DNA of 64,000 bases from Lactifluus volemus (taxonomy: Eukaryota; Basidiomycota; Agaricomycetes; Russulales; Russulaceae), in assembly GCA_022376515.1 (NCBI GenBank), contig WTXI01000004.1, positions 186,001-250,000 on the forward strand. Reading direction: 5' to 3'. A program made the translations under genes and the position numbers. Shown piece after piece: positions 54,838 to 64,000 of this stretch (within the stretch, counting starts at the first letter, position 1; the number at the start of each line of letters is the position of its first letter). The notes below the pieces were generated by a model. The model saw nothing but the letters and a program-made list of their open reading frames with translations, had not been told where the DNA came from and made no database searches.

Positions 54838-55386
54838 TTTCAGAGATGTGAGTAATGACGTGCCAGTGGAGAAGAGCGTAAATCAGTGTGCAGGACCGGT
54901 GCCTCATTGCCGTGGCGGTGGCGGTGTGCTTGGCGAAGGTTGGCGCAGACCGGTATCTATATAGAGAATAGCACCCTGGCGTCCACACAAAATACTAGTA
55001 GTAAGCGGGCACTGCTCAAACTGAACCTCCCAGGATTGGGCCCGCGAGAGAAGTCGCAGGGATCAAAGACGATTGTTTCATACTGGATCAACGAGTCTGC
55101 TATTCTCCATCCGCATCTGCTTCAGGATGCTTCGAGTCTACTGCTCCTGTGGCGCATCGTCCTCTGCCCCTGATACTAATCTTAGTACTGCTGAGGCACC
55201 CACACCCGTGGCTGCAAGCAAATGACCGATATGTGAAATGACCGGACCAGCCAAACCCACATACTGTGCATACATTTCTTCTTGCCGCGCCGCTGTCCTC
55301 CGTTCGAGCATATTAGTATACTGTATGCAGGTGTATTATCCAGCGTATCTTGTGTGGGTGTTCAGGAAAGAGGTGCTGCTACGCAC

Positions 55387-55401
55387 GATACTGTAAGCCA
55401 A
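55387..55401. repeat. Target-site duplication, left copy, of the 166-bp element
   Basis: GATACTGTAAGCCAA, repeated exactly at 55568-55582. Confidence 0.93.
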
Positions 55402-55567
55402 TTTTTTTTTTTTTTTTTTAAATCAGCATTTATATCCCGCAACATGTGACTATGACAAAGACGCGGTCCCTATGGGTACAGGAATGGATCAGGCGGCGGG
55501 GGGAGTGTGGGTGAGGTATAACGTTGGGCTGGACGGAAGGATGGCTGTTTGGGGGGCGGGGAAGGGA
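55402..55567 (-). mobile_element. 166-bp retroposon with LINE-like tail (5'-truncated LINE or SINE)
   Basis: On the minus strand the element ends GCGTCTTTG...ATATAAATGCTGATTTA and about 18 A residues, closely resembling the last 50 bases and tail of the full-length LINE (16250-16310). The remaining 100 or so bases do not match that LINE. A perfect 15-bp duplication (GATACTGTAAGCCAA) flanks it. The related spacer near 60280 lacks the insert. It is thus a recent insertion moved by a LINE machinery that recognises this 3' end: either a severely truncated member of another LINE family or a SINE that borrowed the tail. Confidence 0.85.
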
Positions 55568-55582
55568 GATACTGTAAGCCAA
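55568..55582. repeat. Target-site duplication, right copy, of the 166-bp element
   Basis: Exact copy of 55387-55401, at the 5' end of the minus-strand element. Confidence 0.93.
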
Positions 55583-57293
55583 GCAACAGGAGAAGGCGAG
55601 GAGAGTACCGCTGACGGCCCGGAGCTAGCCGGTGACTTGCTCACTCCTCGGGCGCTGACCTGTACTGTATCCAGCATTAGCCTAGCGTCGGTCTTGACCT
55701 AGCGCCTACCTTCCTCGCCATCTCGTTATGAACCACACCTCCTTTTCACGTACTCACCTACATCTATACGATATTCACGCGGATACAGCGCAGACAGGTC
55801 AATCTCACCGTTCAAGTGCTATCCGCCACTGGCAACGTGACGTCACGAACACATACCGCTCAATGCTCCACGAATATGGACGGAGAGTCCTACCAGATGT
55901 AAGTTTTTGGCGTGCGTTGTTTCTTCTTCCAATGATAACCAGCAGAAAAACTCCGTTAGGTTTTGGCAAATTGTTTCATACTAGGATGACGTCTTCACTC
56001 CGTAGGCCCCATCGCGCCCACACCCACCACCCACGAACGCAAGTGAAAAAAAAAATTACAGACAGAAGTTCAGAATAAGCTATGGGACATCGCGTTCCAT
56101 CCCGATTCGCCTTTCCCAGAGCGTGGAGTGGCGCAAGTATTCCATCCAGGGCCAAGTCCCCATTTGCTTTGACATGTATACTTTATATATGTGTGAAATA
56201 CATCATAACGAATTTTCTTTTCACGAAGTGAGATTCAAGTTAACCCGCACCGATCGCCGCTATCCTTGCCATTCTGCGTTCCCCCGGCCTCTCCTGGGCC
56301 CTTGGCCTTACCCGCAACGTCGGAAGTAGAAGCGCCTCTTCAAGTTCCCTGAATGCCCATGGACGATAACTTGGTCTTTCTATTCGAATTTGAGGAGGGA
56401 GGTTCAAGTGGCTCATGAATATGCGGCTGTACCAGGACAGCTTGATGAGAAAGGCGACGAGAGGTGCTGACGGGGCCGAAATGAACTACTGGCAGGCTGT
56501 GTGGTGTCATCATGTGTGACTCGGACAAACTCACGCTTTGTAGGATTTGGAGATAAAGACTTGAGAGACGCTCGCAGGAGCTGAATCGCCATGGCTAGTT
56601 GGGCGTTAGATGAGGTCGCATCGTTCAGGGAAAAGTTCATCAATTGTAGACTTTAGTGAGCTTCTTGGACGGGTGGCCACGCCGGTTGGACAGTTCACTA
56701 GCAGCTCACCCCTCTGTACCCTCGTTATATATGGCCTTCCATACGACGAGGTCATGAGGGTGGCGGAGTATCGTCAGCTAATTGCAGCAAACACGTCACA
56801 TTCGTAGCAGCTTCAAGTTCTAGCGCAGACGCATGCCGACAAAGAGGGGTGACTGGCTTCCACACAAGGGCAACAAGAGCAGAAGATTGAAGATGTCTTG
56901 GTCAGTACTTCACGAGATTGCAAGACTTGATAAGCATTTCAGTTGTTGATACGTGGCAGGCATAAACAGCCGCAGAGAGTATGTAAATACATCACAAGGA
57001 AGTGACACCGTGCTCGAAACGCGTATAACGATGGCCAACATGTATGGAGAGACAAATTATACTTAGAGCATCTGAGGAAGGGTACATGACAGTCATGAAG
57101 GATGCATACGCCTATGTTGACTAAGATAAGCTAGTTGGGCCGCTTTTTCGCGATCTCATCAATGACTAAAATCTGGTGGTCATCATAAACAAGATAGTAA
57201 GCGGGTGTCACGGTGTGAGCGCGATTAAGTATGGATAGTTGTGTCGAGAGACGTACTTCGATCCACCGATTGGCGTCTAGCACCGCCCACACG

Positions 57294-58859
57294 CTACAAA
57301 TACTGAGGTATAAAGAACGTCGATCGATCCACCAACCGCAGGCTCACGGGATAGCCCAATACTTGTCGTTCATTAAGAAATCTGGTAAATGCGTCCCGAG
57401 CATCGCTTCCTCCAGAATATCCAATCTCTTCAAGATTAGGAAGGAGCTCGAGTGGTGGCTCTCCATCGTCAGATTGTAAGGAACGGAAGATTTTGCTGAT
57501 GAGACCATCTTTTACATGAATGGTCTTCACGTTGGTGAACGGCCTAAGAAGTTCATGCCACTGACTTCGGTCGACATTGTTGAGCCATTCAAGTTGTTGA
57601 TAGCGCTCGTCGTAACTGAATGTAACTTGCTCGACAAAAGAAAGTGCAGGTGAAAGTGTACCAAAGAATGGAATCGCAGAGACTACCCGCGAGTCGAGAT
57701 ACCAGTGTCCGCACCTGATCTGCAACATCAAGGGAGTGTCCGACTTCCAAGGGACCGCATGTAAGGAAACGGCAAGGGCACCGAAAGTTACCTGGACAGC
57801 CCTAAATATGAGGTTCTCGGATGATTGCATGAGCTGACAGAGGCGTGGAACTGTGAAGGGGAGCTGATTAAAAAGGTTGACACGAAGGACGCTGAGGGAA
57901 GGGACGCTGATCCAAGCAACAAGGCCTTCCAAATATGTGGCTGTACCTTGGAACAAAAATTGGCGTAAGTTAGGAAGTGTGATCGTGTCCGGTGTCTGGT
58001 GCAACTGCCTTTCAACATCGTGATTGGTGATAAGGGAATGAAATGTAATGGACAGCCTCTCCAGCGTGGCCATAAGTGCAAGCCGAGTAAGTATATAACT
58101 CGGAGGGAAATAGGCAGATGGCAGGATATTGAGAAGCTCGAGAGTGACGAGTCCGACGGTACTAGTTGTGAGCAAGGGAGATACGATTGAAAGGGAAGCC
58201 GTCGATAGTATGAGATTGCGTAGATTGGGGGCTTGAAACGTGAGAGGAAGGTCGACTTTGGTCCCTGAATGGATATACATGCGTTCCAGAATTGGGAATT
58301 GATCATCCATAGCCGTGACGAACTTCCCCACATTTGGCATCCAAAGGTCAACGTAATGCACGCGATCACGGTGAGAAAGTGCGAGAAATATACCCGATTC
58401 ATCTTCTGCTGTTATCTCCGGAAAAGCTCGATAACGGATGGTGAGTGGTAGAGGTGGTGAATGTGCAAGCACGTCCGCTACAGGCACACCATTCGCGCAC
58501 AAGAGATGAAGGTTGAGTCGGGATGGCGATTCAAGAATAAGATTTCGCCACAGTCGACAAACATGTGCCAGTTTGTACCACCAACTTGAACGTTGACGGT
58601 CCCATCTGTAGTTCAACGAGCCTTTCTCATCCTCGAATTCGTCCGGTTCTGCCAACCGATAAAGATGAAATATATTGAGAAGCACGTCATCGTTGAGGAT
58701 GTGGATAGGTGAGTGTCGTCTGTTGTTGTTGAGCCCTATTAGGCAAGTTTGTGGTCAGGAACAGATCAGGGACACAATGATCATGATTGGGAACTGCGTA
58801 CGTCGGCCGGGCCTTCTAATGAGGGGAGGATGAATTATGGTAGAGCAGCAACCAAGCAT
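57294..58859 (-). CDS. F-box-like leucine-rich protein, copy 15 (499 aa)
   Basis: Predicted CDS is complement(join(57294..58735,58802..58859)). The ATG at 58859 gives MLGCCSTIIHPPLIRRPGR. The donor is GTACGC as in copies 1 and 14, and the intron is 66 nt. The F-box helix is PIHILNDDVLLNIFHLYRL. The next part has a small insertion (RQRSSWWYKLAHVCRLWRNLIL). The C-terminal body carries an extra HWYLDSRVVSAIPFFG segment, and the end is VLGYPVSLRLVDRSTFFIPQYL, where the usual SGHP and SMFD words are altered. Of all copies it is most like 14, including the shared flank. Confidence 0.88.
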
Positions 58860-59479
58860 TTTTAGGGAGGTGAGTAATGACGTGGATGCAATTGAAGAGC
58901 GTACAGGTCTTGGGCGACCGATGCCTCACTCCGTGGCGGTGGCAGTGTCCTTGGCGATGTTGGGCGCTGACCTATATCCAGAATTGTACGTTCAAGTCAC
59001 TTGGCGTCCACCTTCCTCGTTATCGCCGTCGTCGCCGTCGCCACCTCATTATGACCCACACCTCCTTTTCCTCACTTTCACTTACTACTCACCTACGTTT
59101 GTACATTATGCGCGCGGATAGCGCAGACAGGCCAATGCCTTACTACCTTCAGACACTTCAAGTGCTGCCAGGTTACGAACACATACCACACAGAGCGCCA
59201 CGGGTATGGACGTACAACCCTCGGGCTGCTAGATGCAAGTTTTTGGCGTGCGTTGTTTTTGGTCACAGCAAGCACTAAGCTTTAATCCACAGCACATTCT
59301 CCCTTCGGACGGACAAATATTTCACTCCCTTTCGCCCAACTACCCCGCGACGCTGCGTATACAGTTTACAGCAAATGCCAAGCGAGCTTCCGCACCCAGC
59401 GATGACAAGTCCCCAGAATAGAGCCTTTTTTGTGTGCGTTGTTTTTCCCAAAAGTAACCAGACTGACTGACTAGGTTCT

Positions 59480-59890
59480 CGGAGAGTCGCACAAGCGGAA
59501 GCTTCCGCAGCTTCCCAGTGAAAGAGGTTGCACGGATCAATGATGACCTTGTTTTGTACTGGCACGATGACTCTGCTTGTCACTCCGTCCATCAGTCCGT
59601 CTGCCTCAGGAAGCTCTGAGTCTACTAGTACTCCTGTGCCACCTCTCCTTCGCCTCTAATATTGATACTAGTATTAGCTGTGGAACCCGCACCCGCACCC
59701 GCACCCGCACCTGCACCCGCGAATGAACTACAGACGATCCGCTGAACAATGTGTGGGTAGCTTGATCTCATTTTACCTTACCCACAACGCGGACTTGTGC
59801 ATGCCTGAAGTGCGAATGGTGGTGGCCAAGATGCACGCATGATTTTTTCAGTTACCACGGAGAGAGATTAGAATCTTAGGAGTGATATGC
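59480..59890. repeat. Palindrome block, copy c
   Basis: Third copy of the block at 1740-2120 and 3474-3855, with GCGGAAGCTTCCGC at 59495-59508. It is longer than the others because the short CACCC-type stretch is expanded into the hexamer array at 59685-59720. Confidence 0.7.
59685..59720. repeat. ACCCGC hexamer array (6 units)
   Basis: Six units of ACCCGC, one with a T substitution (ACCTGC). The matching place in the other two palindrome blocks has only one or two units. Confidence 0.93.
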
Positions 59891-61944
59891 GGGCTGATCA
59901 TCCACGCCAATGGGAACATGAATTACAGAAGCAGGTGTATGGAGCGTTGCCGGATCTGGTTGATTGGTCGCTCGCCATGTATTCACACCAGGTTTGCAAA
60001 CGTTCATTTTGAAAAAAGTGGAGAGCCATATCAACAAACAAAGCGAACGGGATGAGGAACACCGAGACTCTGAGACGCCAAATGTCTTAGTCAGCACATC
60101 ACGGGTTTACAGGCTATCAGTAAGTCGACCAAGTCGACCAATGAAAAGGAATTACAGTGATCGTAACTATGGCCCAAGACGCATAATTTGTGCAGTCGTC
60201 AAGGGATGCGGGGGCAGGGGCGAAAATTATGGGGAGAGAAACTGTGGAAGGGTGGACAATCATGGAACGGAAGCCAAGCCCAGAGGAAGGCGAGGAGTAC
60301 CGCTGGCGGCCCGGAGCTAGCCGATGACTTGCTCACTACCTGTACTGTATTCAGAATTAGCCCAGCGTCTACCTTCCTCGTCATCTCGTTATGAGCCACA
60401 CCTCATTTTCACACACTCACCTACGTTTATATGATATGCGCGCGGATACAGCGCAGACAGGTCAATCTCACCACCTTGCAAACCGTTCAAGTGCTATCCG
60501 CCACTGGCAACGCGATGTCACGAACACATATCGCTCAATGCTCCACGAATATGGACGGAGAGTCCTACTAGATGGAAGTTCTTGGCGTGCGTTGTTTCTT
60601 CTTCCAATGATAACCAGCAGAAAAACGCCGTTAGGTTTTGGCTGCAAGAGGTCGCAAACTGTTTCATACTAGGATGACGTCTTCACTCCGTAGGCCCCAT
60701 CGCGCCCGCACCCACCACCCACGAACGCAAAGTGAAAAAAAAAAATTACAGACAGAAGTTCAGAATAAGCTATGGGGCATCGCGTTCCATCCCGATTCGC
60801 CTTTCCCAGAGGGTGGAGTGGCGCAAGTATTCCATCCAGGGCCAAGTCCCCATTTGCTTCGACATGTATACATTATATATGTGTGTATCATAACGAATTT
60901 TCTTTTCACGAAGTGAGATTCAAGTTAGTTACCCGCACCGATCGCCTGCGTTCCCCCGGCCTCTCCTAGGCCTTGGCCTTACCCGCAACGTCGGAAGTAG
61001 AAGCGCCTCTTCAAGTTCCTTGAATGCCCATGGACGATAACTTGGTCTTTCTATTCGAATTTGAAGAGGGAGATTCAGGTGGCTCATGAATATGCGGCTG
61101 TACCAGAACCGCTTGATGAGAAAGGCGACGAGAGGTGCTGACGGGGCCGAAATGAACTGAACTTGTCGCGCACGCGCACCGGTACTGGCAGGCTCCATGG
61201 TGTTATCATGTGCGACTCGGACAATCTCACACATTGTAGGATTTGGGGAATGAGATAAAGACTTGGCAGACGCTCGCAGGAGCTGGATCGCCATGGCTAG
61301 TTGGGCGTTAGATGGGGTCGCATCGTTCAGGGAAAAGTTCATCAACTGTAGACTTTAGTGAGCTTCTTGGACGTGGTCACCCCAGTTGGACTTTTCACTA
61401 GCAGCTCACCCCTCTGTACCCTCGTTTTATATGACCTTCCACACGACAAGGTCATGAGGGTGGTGGAGGATCGTCAGCTAATTGCAGTAAACACGTCACA
61501 TTCGTAGCAGCTTCCTAGCGCAGACGCATGTCAGTCAAATCAAAGAAAAGAGGAGTGACTGGCTTGCACGACAGCCTAAACAGCAGAAAACTCCAGATAT
61601 CCTAGTCCGTACAATACTGCAGACTGTATGTAAATACATCGCAAGGAAATGACACAGTCCTCAAAACACGAACAACGATGGACAACATGTATCCCAATAC
61701 AAATTATACATAGAGAATGTGAGGAAGGGTACGTGATAGTCATCAAGAATGCATACACCTATGGTGATCAAGATAAGTTGGTTTGGGCTGCTTTGTTGCA
61801 ACCCCATCAATAATTGAAATCTGATGGTCATCATGAACAGGAGAGTAGGCGGGTGTCACGGTGTGAGCGCAATTAAGATAGATATGGGTAGTTGTTTCGA
61901 GACGTACTTCGATCCACCAAATAGCGTCTAGCACTGTGCACACG

Positions 61945-63499
61945 CTACAGATACTGAGGTGTATCGAACATCGAAGGATCCACCAACCTCAGGCTCACGG
62001 GATGGCCCGATACTTGGCGTTGATTAAGAAATTTGGCAAGTGCGTCCCAAGCATCTTCTCCTCCAAAATATCCAATCTCTTCAAGTTTCGGAAGGAGCTC
62101 GAGTGGTGGCTCTCCATCGTCAGATTGTAAGGAAGGGAAAAGTTTGCTGGTGAGGTCATCTTTTACATGAATGGTCCTCACGTTGGCGAACGGCCTAACC
62201 AGTTCACGCCATTGTCTTCGGCCGACATCGTCGGGCCATTCTGATGGTGGATAGTCCTCTTCGTGGCTGAATGCAACATGATCGACGACGGAAAGTACAG
62301 GTGAAAGTGTACGAAAGAATTGGATAGTAGCCGCAACCTGCCAGTCGAGCCTGAGATGTCCGCACCTGAGCTGCAACATCAAGGGAGTGTCCGACTTCCA
62401 AGGGACCGCATGTAAGGAAATGGCAAGCACACCGAAAGTTACCTGGACAGCCCTAAATGTGAGGTCCTCAGATTGGATGAACCGACAGAGGCGTGGAACC
62501 GTAAGAGGAAAGTGATGAAAGAGATTGACATGAAGGGCGCGGAGGGAAGGGGCGCTGATCCAAGTAACAAGGCTTTCCAAATATGTGGCCGTACCTCGGA
62601 ACAAAATCCGGCGGAGGTTAGGAAGTGTGATCATGTCTGGGGTCTGGCGTGACTGCCCTTCAACATCACGGTTGGGGGAATCAAATGTAATGGACAGCCT
62701 CTCCAGCTTGGCCATAAGAGAAAGCCGAGTAAGGATATAACTTGGAGGGAAATAGGCGGATGGGGGGATATCGAGAAGCGAGAGAACGACGAGTCCCGCG
62801 ACACTAGTTGTGAGTAAGGGTGATCCAATTGGAAGGAAAACCATCCACAATCTGAGACTGCGTAGATTGGGGGCCTGAAATGTGAAAGGAAGGGCCACTT
62901 CGGTCTGAGAATCGATATACACGTATTCCAGAACGGGGAATCGATCATCCATAGCCGTGACGAACTTGTCCACATTTGGGAGCTTCCAAAGGTCAACGTG
63001 ATGCACGCGATCACGGTGTGAAAGTGCGATCAATATACCCGATTCATCTTTTGCTGTTATCCGGTTCCTCCAACTAGTGTAATGGATGGTGAGCGGTAGA
63101 GGTGGTGAATGCGCGAGCATATCCGCTACAGGCACACCGTTGGTGCAATAGAGATGAAGGTCGAGCCGGGATGATGATTTAAGAATAATGTTTCGCCATT
63201 GTCGACAAACATATGTCAGTTTGTACCACCAACGTTGACGGCGCCACTCGAAGTTCAACATGCCACCCTCTCCATATTGGAACGGTACTGCCAGCCGATA
63301 GAGATCGAATATATTGAGAAGCACATCATCATTGAGGATGCGTATAGGTGAGCTTGAGAGTCTTCTATTGCCGCCGAATCCTAAACTTTACGTTTGTGAA
63401 CAGATTAGAAACAGAGATCTGAATCTTACCGTGACGCCGGCCGAGCCCGGACCGTCTAATGAGGGGAGGATAGAATATGGTAGAGCAACAACCCGGCAT
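61945..63499 (-). CDS. F-box-like leucine-rich protein, copy 16 (501 aa)
   Basis: Predicted CDS is complement(join(61945..63380,63430..63499)). The ATG at 63499 gives MPGCCSTIFYPPLIRRSGLGRR, with the two-codon insertion shared with copy 13. The 49-nt intron (63381-63429, donor GTAAGA) is removed in phase 1. The F-box helix is RILNDDVLLNIFDLYRL and the second part is RWWYKLTYVCRQWRNIIL. The acidic linker is replaced by FQYGEGGMLNFEW. The body and end (LPKLEEIGYFGGEDAWDALAKFLNQRQVSGHP) are more diverged than in most copies, but the frame is open throughout. Confidence 0.88.
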
Positions 63500-64000
63500 T
63501 TTCAGGGAGGCGAGTAAAGGTGTGGATATGATTGAATAGTGTTCAGCAATGTGTAGGCCTCAGATAACGGATGCCTCATTCCTGTGGCGGTGGAGGTGTC
63601 CTTGGCCAACGACGGCGCTGACCTATATCCAGAGTTGGACGGCGCTGGCGTCTACCTTCCTCGTCATCCTCATCGTCACCGTCGTCACCTCATTATGAAC
63701 CACTTCTTCACACTTTCACGCACCCTTACATTTATATAATATGCGTGCGGCGTGCGGGTACTACAACACAGACAGGTCAACACTGGTCCACCAACGCCAC
63801 GTCACGCCGAACACTGGCACATACCGCACAAAAGCGTCACGAATATGGGACGAACTACAGCTCTGCTAGACAGCGTGCGTTGTTTCTTCTCCAAATGATA
63901 ACCAGCGAAACCCCTGTTACACAGGTGGTAATGACCGACCGACCGACTCTGATTGTTGCAGGATCGTCTGGCGCAGGCGGACCCCCCAAGTGGGCAACAT
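63500..64000. other. Upstream flank of copy 16
   Basis: Nearly the same as 51294-51795, the flank upstream of copy 13, including the acceptor-like tract at about 63944-63962 (CGACTCTGATTGTTGCAGG). No gene starts here within the window. Confidence 0.6.

Larger units (their letters stand above)
54838..57293. other. Spacer between F-box copies 14 and 15
   Basis: About 54838-55380 is upstream flank. The small element 55402-55567 is listed apart. About 55590-56240 matches about 60280-60920 (plus-strand RKTPLGFG, MTSSLRRPHRA phrases). About 56260-56650 is the minus-strand relic (MMNFSLNDATSSNAQLAMAIQLL, as at about 61340). About 56890-57120 is the common 3'-flank block. No intact gene is supported. 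Confidence 0.55.
58860..61944. other. Spacer between F-box copies 15 and 16
   Basis: About 58870-59470 matches about 1140-1740. The palindrome block (copy c) is at about 59480-59890 and a hexamer array at 59685-59720. About 59890-60290 matches about 3060-3440. About 60280-60920 matches 55590-56240. About 60930-61345 is the minus-strand relic in one open frame of 138 codons (MMNFSLNDATPSNAQLAMAIQLL...), its longest form here. About 61600-61800 is the common 3'-flank block. The spacer thus joins blocks seen separately at both ends of the window. Confidence 0.55.

Noticed and set aside
1..64000. CRISPR arrays, rRNA genes, bacterial operon signals
   Set aside because: No regularly spaced short repeats, no rRNA-like stretch and eukaryotic gene structure throughout.

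Overview
The window looks like fungal nuclear DNA, most likely from a basidiomycete of the Agaricomycetes. The reasons are a large family of F-box-like genes of the type common in that group, introns of about 48-76 nt with GTAAGC-like donors, CTAAT/CTGAT-like branch sites and TAG acceptors, a Tad/I-type LINE, and tRNA genes with introns. No host gene outside the F-box family could be named with confidence.

The backbone is a head-to-tail array of 16 copies of one F-box/leucine-rich gene, all on the minus strand, from below position 1 to 63499. Eleven copies (starts at 5500, 8994, 18501, 22524, 25549, 38110, 41922, 51293, 54837, 58859 and 63499) give open, spliced reading frames of about 488-523 codons. 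One (start 1134) runs off the left edge. Four are broken (starts 16764, 29836, 33975 and 47340). Each intact copy has a tiny first exon (about 18-25 codons, opening M[PS]GC-STI-YPPLIRRLGRR), one phase-1 intron and a long second exon with the F-box helices, a leucine-rich body and a conserved end (LPNLEEIGYSGG...VSGHPVSLRLVD-SMFD). The predicted role is that of substrate adaptors for SCF ubiquitin ligases.

The 1.5-3.9 kb spacers between copies are themselves built of repeated blocks: a plus-strand block upstream of many genes, with a splice-acceptor-like tract; a minus-strand relic with a recurring KAQEKPGMQTGEESED-like tail; a block with a perfect 14-bp palindrome; and the shared 3' flank of the F-box genes. 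The array has therefore grown by duplicating whole units of about 3-5.5 kb, followed by decay and sequence exchange between copies.

Mobile DNA interrupts the array. A full-length LINE at 9698-16310 has gag-like ORF1, an endonuclease/reverse transcriptase ORF2, a poly(A) tail and a 14-bp target duplication. A 166-bp element at 55402-55567 has a LINE-like tail and a 15-bp target duplication. A 389-bp MITE at 27603-27991 is flanked by TA. A 1.6-kb block at about 43.86-45.47 kb, absent from its duplicated partner at about 49.34 kb, carries two intron-containing tRNA-Tyr-like genes with the unusual anticodon AUA.
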